NCBI GenBank assembly: GCA_028818565.1
Contig: JAPPNV010000267.1
Coordinates: 1 to 33,773, forward strand
Direction of reading: 5' to 3'
DNA: 33,773 nt
From: Rhodospirillales bacterium
GTDB lineage: Bacteria; Pseudomonadota; Alphaproteobacteria; UBA828
Each line of letters opens with the position of its first letter. Position 1 is the stretch's first letter. The position numbers and the translations under genes were made by a program. Below the pieces are notes generated by a model. It made no database searches. It worked only from the letters and a program-made list of their open reading frames with translations, and had not been told where the DNA came from. Below are positions 25,469-32,205 of the stretch, one piece after another.

Positions 25469-25837
25469 ATGGCAGGCGAGACGGCAGCCCACCACGACAG
25501 GGACAAGGTCTACCAGGAGCGCTTCGACAGGCAGCTGCGCGCGCACCTGAGAACGCTGATCACGCCGGCACTCATCGAGGAGTACCGCGCGAGCCCGCTC
25601 GGCCAGCACTCGGACGATCTGGAGCGCGTGCTGAACTACTTCCGCCGCGGGCCCTTCGAAGGCAAGTACGTGCTGTTCGAGCTGGAGGCCAACCGCAAGT
25701 ACAAGATCGTGACCACCACGGCGCAGGAGGGCGGCCTGCCCCGGGACGTGGACGGGACGATCTACACCGACAAGAACGAGGCGCTCCACGCGGTCTTCCT
25801 CAAGCGGGTGGACGCGTTGTTGGCGAGCGGCGCCTGA
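25469..25837 (+). CDS. dmfA1: N,N-dimethylformamidase small (alpha) subunit-like protein
   Basis: Small partner of the large amidohydrolase encoded 18 bases downstream. The 122-residue product is rich in charged helices (RDKVYQERFDRQLRAHLRTLI, DDLERVLNYFRRGPFEGKYV) and ends in a short beta-rich part (YKIVTTTAQEGGLPRDVDGTIYTDKNEALHAVFLKRVD). It has no signal peptide or membrane span. The known dimethylformamidase small subunit is about 130 residues and always precedes the large-subunit gene, which matches size, order and spacing here. Identification rests mainly on this pairing because the small subunit has few landmarks. It starts at ATG 25469 behind a strong SD. Confidence 0.72.
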   Translation: MAGETAAHHDRDKVYQERFDRQLRAHLRTLITPALIEEYRASPLGQHSDDLERVLNYFRRGPFEGKYVLFELEANRKYKIVTTTAQEGGLPRDVDGTIYTDKNEALHAVFLKRVDALLASGA

Positions 25838-25855
25838 GCGCCAGGGGGAAGAGCG

Positions 25856-28135
25856 ATGGCAGAGATTCACCTGGCAGGCTATTGCGACCGCTTCAGCGCG
25901 CGGCCGGGCGAGCAGCTCGACATCATGGTGAGCGCCGAGGGCACGGACCGTGTCGAGCTCCAGCTGGTGCGCCTGATCCACGGCGACGAGAACCCGGAGG
26001 GCCCCGGCTTCGTCGAGCGCGAGGTGGCGGCACCGGTGAACGGGACGCATGCCGTGGCCAGGCAACACATTCAACTCGGGAGCTTCGTTCGGGTCGCGGA
26101 CCCGAACGGCCGGCTCGCGCCGGGCGGCCCCTTCACCCTCTGGGCCTACATCTGGCCCCGCACGCCGGCGGACGGCCGCCAGGGCATCCTCACCCGCTGG
26201 CAGAGCGCCGACGGCAGCGGCTATGCGCTCGGCATCGACGAGAACAGCGCGCTGGAGTTCCGCGTCGGCGACGGTGCGGGCAACACGGACGCGCTCGCGG
26301 CCGACATCCCGCTCATCGCGCGCCAGTGGTACCTGGTGGCGGCCTCCTACGATCCAACCAGCAACGAGGCCACGCTCTACCAGGAGCCGGTCGAGAACCG
26401 CTACAACAACCACCTCTCCAAGATCGTGCCGCTGCCGCGCTCCTGCCACGCGAGCGCGCGGCTCGCCGTCGCGCCCGCGGCGGCTGACGCGGATTTCCTG
26501 TGGGCCGCCGCGGGAGACCGCGAAGCCGGGCGGGGCGCCTTCGCGAGCCAGCTCTATAACGGCAAGATCGACCGCGCGGGGGTTGCTGGCTCGGTGCTGG
26601 GGCGCGACGCGCTCGATGCCGCGCGGGAGGCCAGCGGCGCGCCGACGGCGGACTCCGTGATCGCCGCTTGGGACACCACGGCCGGCTACAGCGCGACGGG
26701 GATCGGCGACACCGTGGTCGACACCGGCCCCCACGGGCTCCACGGCACGGGCGTCAACCGGCCGGTGCGGGGCATGACCGGCTTCAACTGGAACGGTCAT
26801 GACGACTGCTTCCGTTACGCGCTGGATCAGTTCGGCGGCATCGAGTTCCACGAGGACTCGCTCGCCGACTGCGGCTGGCAGCCCACCCTCTCCATGGAGG
26901 TGCCGGACCTGAAGAGCGGCGTCTACGCCGCGAGGCTGAGGGCGGGCGATGCGGAGGAGCACGTGGTCTTCTTCCTCCGGCCCAAGGAGCCCTCGGCCCC
27001 GATCGCGATGCTGATGCCCACCTGCAGCTACCTCGCTTACGCCAACGAGCGCATCGGCCTCGACACTGGCATGGCCCAGGTGCTGAGCAGCCAGGTGACG
27101 GTGATCCACGAGTGGGACCTGGCGCTCCGTCAGCGGCCGGAATACGGCGTCTCCTGCTACGACAGCCACCGCGACGGCGCGGGCGTCTGCTACACCACCC
27201 GGCTCCGGCCGATCTTCAACATGCGGCCCAAGCACCGCATGGCGCCCACGGTCGTGCCCTGGCAGTTCCCGGCCGACCTTTCGGTCATCTACTGGCTCGA
27301 GACCATGGGCTACGACTACGACGTGATCACCGACGAGGACCTGCACCAGGAGGGCCTCGCCTGCCTCGAGCCCTACAACGTCGTCATCAACGCCACCCAC
27401 GCCGAGTATTATTCCGAGACCATGATGGACGCGACCGAGGACTATCTCGCGTCCGGCGGGCGGCTCATGTACCTCTCCGGCAACGGCTATTACTGGGTGG
27501 TCTCCTTCCGCGAAGGCGACATGGACGTGATGGAGGTGCGCCGGCTCGACCTGGGCACGCGGTCCTGGAACGCAGAGCCCGGCGAACATTACATGGTGAG
27601 CAACGGGGAGCGCGGTGGCCTCTGGCGCGGGCGCGGGCGCGCGCCCCAGAAGCTCCTGGGCACCGGGTTCACCTCCGAGGGCATGGACCAGTCCAAGCCC
27701 TACCGCAAGATGCCGGATGCCGAGAACCCCGCCGCCGCCTGGATCTTCGATGGCGTCGACGGCGACATCATCGGCGACCAGGGACTCGCCGTGGGCGGCG
27801 CGGCCGGCATCGAGTTCGACCGCTACGACCTGGAGCTGGGCACCCCGCCGCACACGCTGATCCTCGCCTCATCCGAGGGCCATTCGGACAACTTCCCCCT
27901 CGTGGTGGAGGACATCCTCTGCAACTACCCCGGCATGGGCGGCACCCAGGACCACCGCATCCGCGCCGACATGACCTACTTCACCACGCCGAACGAGGGC
28001 GCGGTGTGGTCCGCAAGCTCCATCGCCTGGGGCCAGGCGCTCCCCATCAACGGCTGCGACAACAGCGCCTCGAAGGTGACCGCCAACGTGCTGAACGCGT
28101 TCATGAAGTCCGGGCCGCTGCCGGGTGGCGGCTGA
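25856..28135 (+). CDS. dmfA2: N,N-dimethylformamidase large (beta) subunit-like amidohydrolase
   Basis: Predicted to hydrolyse N,N-dimethylformamide or a related N-alkyl amide, giving an amine and a carboxylate (dimethylamine and formate for DMF). The 759-residue length agrees with the known subunit (about 762). The N-terminal half has a LamG/concanavalin-like beta domain (about 75-250, GPFTLWAYIWPRTPADGRQG); the C-terminal half is an amidotransferase-like alpha/beta domain. In the Paracoccus enzyme, as I recall it, iron is bound by two Tyr and a Glu, with a catalytic His and Asn. Here INATHAEYY supplies His515 and Glu517, LSGNGYYW supplies Asn543, and Tyr395 (SYLAYANE) and Tyr435 (SCYDSHRDG) are candidate ligands. 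The His-Glu and His-Asn spacings (2 and 28) fit. SD GGGGGA precedes ATG 25856. Cytoplasmic; no signal peptide. Confidence 0.82.
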   Translation: MAEIHLAGYCDRFSARPGEQLDIMVSAEGTDRVELQLVRLIHGDENPEGPGFVEREVAAPVNGTHAVARQHIQLGSFVRVADPNGRLAPGGPFTLWAYIWPRTPADGRQGILTRWQSADGSGYALGIDENSALEFRVGDGAGNTDALAADIPLIARQWYLVAASYDPTSNEATLYQEPVENRYNNHLSKIVPLPRSCHASARLAVAPAAADADFLWAAAGDREAGRGAFASQLYNGKIDRAGVAGSVLGRDALDAAREASGAPTADSVIAAWDTTAGYSATGIGDTVVDTGPHGLHGTGVNRPVRGMTGFNWNGHDDCFRYALDQFGGIEFHEDSLADCGWQPTLSMEVPDLKSGVYAARLRAGDAEEHVVFFLRPKEPSAPIAMLMPTCSYLAYANERIGLDTGMAQVLSSQVTVIHEWDLALRQRPEYGVSCYDSHRDGAGVCYTTRLRPIFNMRPKHRMAPTVVPWQFPADLSVIYWLETMGYDYDVITDEDLHQEGLACLEPYNVVINATHAEYYSETMMDATEDYLASGGRLMYLSGNGYYWVVSFREGDMDVMEVRRLDLGTRSWNAEPGEHYMVSNGERGGLWRGRGRAPQKLLGTGFTSEGMDQSKPYRKMPDAENPAAAWIFDGVDGDIIGDQGLAVGGAAGIEFDRYDLELGTPPHTLILASSEGHSDNFPLVVEDILCNYPGMGGTQDHRIRADMTYFTTPNEGAVWSASSIAWGQALPINGCDNSASKVTANVLNAFMKSGPLPGGG

Positions 28136-28156
28136 GGGATCAGGGAAAGAGACAAC

Positions 28157-28348
28157 ATGAGCAAGCTCGGGAGCGATCTAATCCAGTCCCTCAAGGAGGC
28201 AGTTGCTCATGCCAAGGGTGACGGCACCGGCACTGAGCACTCGCCCGGGAAATCACGCAACGCGGACTGCAACGACGCAAAATCAGGTGCGGAACGCACC
28301 AGTATTGTGCTGCCAAGACTCATCAAAAGAGAGAAGGGTCCCTCCTAG
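28157..28348 (+). pseudogene. 5' fragment of an XRE/HigA-type antitoxin-like regulator
   Basis: A 63-codon frame begins MSKLGSDLIQSLKEAVAHAK, which matches the characteristic N-terminus of small helix-turn-helix regulators of the HigA/NadS antitoxin kind. In those proteins of about 90-100 residues, the helix-turn-helix follows this stretch. Here the sequence after residue about 30 (SPGKSRNADCNDAKSGAERT) shows no helix-turn-helix and ends early, so the gene looks truncated or scrambled. AGGGAAAGAGAC gives a fair ribosome site, and the start lies 21 bases after the formamidase stop. No toxin gene is adjacent. Alternative: a real but unrelated small protein. Confidence 0.5.
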
Positions 28349-29076
28349 AAATTTAGTGATCGCCGTAGGACAGCGATAAGTTCATTGCAAAAATCATCGG
28401 GAGCTTCTGCAGACCACATGACCGTAGTGCAGTGATTAACATCGAAGTGAGTCTCGTCCTCGTCAAATTTCGATCTTTCGCAAATATATATTGCGGGCTT
28501 ACCCAAACCCTCCGCGTAACCGGCTTCCCAATAAGCACCAAGATTGTCGTGAGTAAGATCCGCTATTACGAATTTCGCATCCCTAATCGTTATGCGCATA
28601 ATGTCATCAATTATACCTGCTTGAGCAACATCCCGCATATCCCAAAGTGTCATACCCAAATGCTCATTTAGAGTGGGCTTCAGGGTATCACGAACGAACT
28701 TCTCGAGCTCGTTGTCGCCAAATTTCATTGCCAAGAATCCGTAGTCTCCGTCGAAATTCCCCTGCTTCTCTGCCTCGTAACGCTCCCAACCGTCTAAACT
28801 AAGGTTGACGGCATAATATAAATTGCCCTCGCGTACTTCAGCTATTTCGCCAACCCTTATAATTCCTTTTTCTTCTAGCTCCCTCATCACAGCGTCTGTA
28901 ATCTCATCGCTAGGAGAGCCTATAATATCGGAAAAGGACGAGAACTCATCCAATGGTCGACCCGTTTCCAATACCCGATCCCCAATGTGTCGAATAATGT
29001 TCATAGCCAAGATTCTGGCATTCATAGATTTATGCACGACATCCTCAATCGCTTTGATTTGGGCTACTGCAGGCAC
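28345..29076 (-). CDS. Winged-helix plus nucleoside 2-deoxyribosyltransferase-like protein in a low-GC patch
   Basis: The 243-residue product has an N-terminal helical/winged-helix part (about 45-105, AVMRELEEKGIIRVGEIAEV then LSLDGWERYEAE) and a C-terminal nucleoside-deoxyribosyltransferase-like domain (113-243) starting YGFLAMKFGDNELEKF. FVIADLTHDNLG (169-180) and YWEAGYAEGLGKP (182-194) match the nucleotide-binding and nucleophile motifs of that fold, with Glu184 as likely nucleophile and Asp173 nearby; HFDVNH lies at 210-215. Such domains are related in fold to TIR/SLOG proteins and are found in stress and phage-defence contexts, so NAD or nucleotide cleavage is possible but unproven. Base composition is far below the neighbours (25 G+C in the 60 bases at 28441-28500), suggesting recent transfer. 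The GTG start at 29076 is uncertain; ATG 29028 is an alternative. Confidence 0.7.
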   Translation of the reverse strand: MPAVAQIKAIEDVVHKSMNARILAMNIIRHIGDRVLETGRPLDEFSSFSDIIGSPSDEITDAVMRELEEKGIIRVGEIAEVREGNLYYAVNLSLDGWERYEAEKQGNFDGDYGFLAMKFGDNELEKFVRDTLKPTLNEHLGMTLWDMRDVAQAGIIDDIMRITIRDAKFVIADLTHDNLGAYWEAGYAEGLGKPAIYICERSKFDEDETHFDVNHCTTVMWSAEAPDDFCNELIAVLRRSLNF

Positions 29077-29224
29077 TCTTCGAACTGCTCGCCAATATCA
29101 CGAGCAACGTGTTGCCGTTGGGCTTTCTGCTATCCCACCCATAGGACGCGGTGCCCTCCATATCAAGGGCTGCATGCGCGTTGACTAAGTCTTGATCCTG
29201 TACCGGAACGAAGTCGTCCCTCAC
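29045..29224 (-). pseudogene. 59-codon reading frame starting on the fbpB stop (GTGA overlap), possible gene remnant
   Basis: A frame starts at GTG 29224, overlapping the fbpB stop as GTGA, and runs 59 codons to TGA at 29045-29047: VRDDFVPVQDQDLVNAHAAL, then DMEGTASYGWDSRKPNG. In another frame between two stops a short stretch reads VARDIGEQFEECLQ. Together these look like pieces of a decayed coding sequence broken by a frameshift. No family was recognised. It overlaps the 5' end of the deoxyribosyltransferase-like gene by 32 bases. Confidence 0.25.
29138..29166 (-). promoter_or_regulatory. Candidate promoter of the deoxyribosyltransferase-like gene
   Basis: On the minus strand, TTGATA (29166-29161, five of six -35 bases) is separated by 17 bases from TATGGG (29143-29138, three of six -10 bases). 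A start near 29131 would leave a leader of about 55 bases before GTG 29076. The -10 match is weak. Confidence 0.28.
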
Positions 29225-30924
29225 CTACTCCCCGCCCTGCCTTCCCCCAAACGCCGCAGGGCCTCGTTCATCAGGATCACCGGGCCCGTGCCGGCGAACA
29301 CGATGAGGAGTGCCGGCACCGCCGCCTGCTCCAAGAGTTCGTCCTTCGCGTACTGGTAGAGGTGGGTCGCCAGCGTGTCGAAGCCGAAGGGGCGGAGCAG
29401 GAGCGTCATCGGCAGCTCCTTCATCACGTCGACGAAGACCAGCAGTCCGCCGGCGAGGAAGGAGGTGCCGAGCAGCGGCAGGATCACGCGGACGAGATTG
29501 GCCGGCAGGCTCAGGCCGAGCACCCGCCCGGCGGAGACAATGTTGCGCGGCAGGCGGTTCACGCCCGAGGCGAGCGCGCCGTAGCCGATCGCCTGAAAGC
29601 GCACCATGCAGGCGAAGAGCACGAGGCCGATGCCGCCAGTGAGGAAGCCTTCGAACGAGAGCCCCATCATGCCCGAAATCAGGCCGTCCAGCCCCCGATC
29701 CACCGCGCCGGCGAAGGTAACGACGCCGATGGCGAGGATCGTGCCGGGGAAGGCGTAGCCGGACGACGCGATACCGGCCAGCGCCGTGAGCGGGCGGCTC
29801 GGCCGGTAGGCGACGGTGACCACCATCAGCGCCGCCGCCGCCATCACCAGCGCGGCCACGGCGAGCGCCACGACCACGGAGTTGAGTGCGACGGTCAGCA
29901 CGTCGCCGTAATCCGGCAACGCGTAGCCCTTGACCACGAAGCTCAGCAGCAGACCCACGGGAATGAGGAAGCCCACGGTCACGGGCAGCAGGCAGACGGC
30001 GAGGCAGGCGGCCACCTGTGCCGGCCCTGCGCGGAGCCGCGCAAGGCTCCGCATGCGCCGGCCCGTGTCCACATAGCGCCGGCGGCGGCGCGACATCAGC
30101 TCCAGCACCAGCATGGCGATGACGAAGAGGAAGCCCAGCGAGGCGATCTGCGCGGCCGCCGGCAGGCTGTTCATGCCGAGCCAGACGTTGAAGATGCCGA
30201 GCGTCAGCGTCTCCAGCGCAAAATAGTCCACGGTGCCGAAGTCGGAGACCGTCTCCATCAGCACGAGCGCGAGGCCAGCGGCGATCGCGGGCCTCGCCAG
30301 TGGCAGGCCCACGGTGCGGAAAAGGCCCCGGTCGTGCACCCGTGCGATCTCGAAGAGCGTGTGCGGCGTCAGTTTGAAGGCCGTCCGCGCCATCATGTAG
30401 ACGTAGGGGTAGAGCACCGCGCCCATCACCACGATGGCGCCCCACATGGAGCGGATCTCGGGAAACCAGTAGTCGCGCCGCGTCTGCCAGCCGAAGGCAT
30501 CGCGCAGCGCGCCCTGCACCGGCCCCGCATAGTCGAGGAAGTCGGTGTAGACGTAGGCGATGAGGTAGGCCGGCACGGCGAAGGGCAGCACCAGCATCCA
30601 TTCGAGCACCCGGCGGCCGGGGAACTCGTAGCGCGTCACCACCCAGGCGGTGCTCACCCCCAGCACCAGGCTGAGCCCGCCGACGCCCGCCATGAGCGCG
30701 AGCGTGTTCGCGACGTAACGGGGCAGCACGGTCGAGAAGAGGTGCGCCCAGAGGCCTTCGCTGTCTCCGGTCGCGGCGGCGATCACCGAGAGAATCGGCG
30801 CCGCCATGATCAGCGCAAGCAGCAGCGCGAGGACCGACCATCGGCCCGGCCGGGCGAGGTAGGCCCGGCGCGCCGCGTCCGACCAATTTACAGCGCGCGT
30901 TCCGCGCGACGTTGGGCTTACCAC
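29221..30924 (-). CDS. fbpB: Ferric iron ABC transporter permease, fused two-domain FbpB type
   Basis: Inner-membrane channel for Fe(III) delivered by the FbpA-like protein encoded upstream. The 567-residue protein holds two binding-protein-dependent permease domains in one chain with about twelve membrane spans. The first ATPase-contact (EAA) loop lies near 190-225 (EIARVHDRGLFRTVGLPLA), the second near 465-500 (RVLGLSLPANLVRVILPLL), followed by FVDVMKELPMTLLLRPFGFDTLATHLYQYA, the classic FbpB ending. The GTG start at 30924 overlaps the end of fbpA by seven bases, implying translational coupling. An ATPase gene (fbpC) normally follows; here the next bases are the low-GC patch, so the ATPase must be encoded elsewhere or has been lost. 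Confidence 0.9.
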   Translation of the reverse strand: MVSPTSRGTRAVNWSDAARRAYLARPGRWSVLALLLALIMAAPILSVIAAATGDSEGLWAHLFSTVLPRYVANTLALMAGVGGLSLVLGVSTAWVVTRYEFPGRRVLEWMLVLPFAVPAYLIAYVYTDFLDYAGPVQGALRDAFGWQTRRDYWFPEIRSMWGAIVVMGAVLYPYVYMMARTAFKLTPHTLFEIARVHDRGLFRTVGLPLARPAIAAGLALVLMETVSDFGTVDYFALETLTLGIFNVWLGMNSLPAAAQIASLGFLFVIAMLVLELMSRRRRRYVDTGRRMRSLARLRAGPAQVAACLAVCLLPVTVGFLIPVGLLLSFVVKGYALPDYGDVLTVALNSVVVALAVAALVMAAAALMVVTVAYRPSRPLTALAGIASSGYAFPGTILAIGVVTFAGAVDRGLDGLISGMMGLSFEGFLTGGIGLVLFACMVRFQAIGYGALASGVNRLPRNIVSAGRVLGLSLPANLVRVILPLLGTSFLAGGLLVFVDVMKELPMTLLLRPFGFDTLATHLYQYAKDELLEQAAVPALLIVFAGTGPVILMNEALRRLGEGRAGSR

Positions 30925-32039
30925 CCGGTGCGGTCGATTACGCGTTGAGCCGTGGGCGCGAGTTCGGCAATGCGCACGATCGGCAGCGAGTCTTCCTCGA
31001 ACGCGCCCCAGGCGCGAACCGCCGGTGCGGCTTCGACGGCGAGATTCACCGGAAACTCATAGTTGACGGTGCCGTAGAGCTCCTGCGCGGCTTCCCGCGT
31101 CAGAAACTCGAGGAACGCCACCGCCGTCTCCTTGTTCTTCGAGTGCATGGCGACGCCGCCACCCGAGATGTTGATGTGCGTGCCACGGTCATCCTGATTG
31201 GGGAAGATCATCTTCATGGACGCGGCCCATGCCCGCTGCTCCTCGATGTCGGAGGACGCAAGCTTGCCGTAATAATAGCTGTTAATCAGAGCAACGTCGC
31301 AGAGTCCCTCGTAGATCGCCTTGACCTGCGCCCGGTCGTTGCCCTGGGGCCTGCGGGCGAGGTTGGCCACGAGGCCGGTTGCCCATTTCTCGGCGCCATC
31401 CTCCCCGTGAGCTGCGATCATCGAGGCCATCAACGCCCGGTTGTAGACATGGCTGCCGGGCCGCGAACAGACGAGGCCGGCCCACTTGGGATCCGCCAAA
31501 TTCTCGTAGTTTTGGATCGCACCGGGGGGTACGCGGTCCTTGGAGACCGCGATCACCCGCGCCCGCTTGGAGAGCGCGAACCAGCGCCCGTCGGGATCGC
31601 GCAGATGCGCCGGCACCGCCTCGGTCAGCACCGCGGACTCGACCGGTGCCAGCAGGTCCTTGTCCGCATAGATGGCCAGCCTGCCGATATCCACGGTCAG
31701 CACCACATCGGCCGGGCTGTTCTTGCCCTCCGCCTGGAGCCGCTGGGCGAGACCCTTTGAGGCATAGACGACGTTGACCCGTATCCCGGTCTCGGCGGTG
31801 AAGGCCTCCAGAAAGGGCTCGATGAGGAAAGGCTGCCGGTGGGAATAGAGGTTGAGCTCGTCCCCGGCCTGGACGCCGCTGGCAGCCCAGGCGAAGCCCG
31901 AGAGAACGGCAAGGCTGCCGAGCAGTCCAAGTGCACCGACGCGTGTCGGTGGCCGCATTGCGGCTCCGACGCGCGCCAGCACCCCACGCCGCACGCGGGC
32001 CGTGCGCTCACCAGGAGCAGCGACCGCAATCCCACGCAT
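30918..32039 (-). CDS. fbpA: Ferric iron ABC transporter substrate-binding protein, FbpA/FutA type
   Basis: Periplasmic Fe(III)-binding protein of 373 residues. The mature part starts after a signal peptide with an unusually long basic n-region (MRGIAVAAPGERTARVRRG) and a hydrophobic core (GALGLLGSLAVLSGFAWAAS), with a likely cut after VQA near residue 58. ELNLYSHRQP (61-70) and INSYYYGKL with Tyr255-257 correspond to the N-terminal iron-site residues and the double-Tyr iron ligand of the FutA/FbpA family. ATG 32039 was chosen because GGGAGG lies seven to eight bases upstream; ATG 31958 (MRPPTRVG), with GGAG five bases upstream, would give a conventional short signal peptide and is a real alternative. 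It is first in the fbpA-fbpB operon, with a promoter and palindrome upstream. Confidence 0.9.
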   Translation of the reverse strand: MRGIAVAAPGERTARVRRGVLARVGAAMRPPTRVGALGLLGSLAVLSGFAWAASGVQAGDELNLYSHRQPFLIEPFLEAFTAETGIRVNVVYASKGLAQRLQAEGKNSPADVVLTVDIGRLAIYADKDLLAPVESAVLTEAVPAHLRDPDGRWFALSKRARVIAVSKDRVPPGAIQNYENLADPKWAGLVCSRPGSHVYNRALMASMIAAHGEDGAEKWATGLVANLARRPQGNDRAQVKAIYEGLCDVALINSYYYGKLASSDIEEQRAWAASMKMIFPNQDDRGTHINISGGGVAMHSKNKETAVAFLEFLTREAAQELYGTVNYEFPVNLAVEAAPAVRAWGAFEEDSLPIVRIAELAPTAQRVIDRTGW

Positions 32040-32064
32040 CGGCGTGCCTCCCTGTGGGTTCTCC

Positions 32065-32087
32065 ATGCAAACGCAAACGAGTTGCAT
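32065..32087. promoter_or_regulatory. Palindrome ATGCAA-N11-TTGCAT overlapping the fbpA transcription start
   Basis: A perfect inverted repeat, ATGCAA (32065-32070) and TTGCAT (32082-32087), lies just downstream of the predicted -10 box of fbpA and covers the likely start site. A second half-like GTGCAT follows. This position suits a repressor operator. A Fur-family regulator is the natural guess for an iron importer, but the site is not a standard Fur box. Confidence 0.42.
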
Positions 32088-32091
32088 GTGC

Positions 32092-32120
32092 ATCGTAATT
32101 CGCCGCCCGCCCCCTGACAA
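32092..32120 (-). promoter_or_regulatory. sigma70-type promoter of fbpA-fbpB
   Basis: On the minus strand, TTGTCA (32120-32115, five of six) and TACGAT (32097-32092, four of six) are separated by exactly 17 bases. Transcription would start near 32085, about 46 bases before ATG 32039. Called by eye. Confidence 0.5.
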
Positions 32121-32141
32121 CCCGCTTTCACCACCCCTGCT

Positions 32142-32169
32142 TTGAGGCGCGCAACTCTGCCGGTATGTT
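32142..32169 (+). promoter_or_regulatory. Candidate sigma70-type promoter of the glutamine-synthetase-family gene
   Basis: TTGAGG (32142-32147, four of six) and TATGTT (32164-32169, four of six) are spaced by 16 bases. A start near 32176 gives a leader of about 30 bases before ATG 32206. It lies back-to-back with the fbpA promoter. Confidence 0.42.
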
Positions 32170-32205
32170 ACGGCCCCGCGAGCCGACCAACGGGAGCGTC
32201 GAGGA

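Noticed and set aside
29362-30948. Plus-strand frame of 528 codons opposite fbpB
   Set aside because: His/Gln/Glu-rich antisense translation without domains; fbpB on the minus strand is unambiguous.
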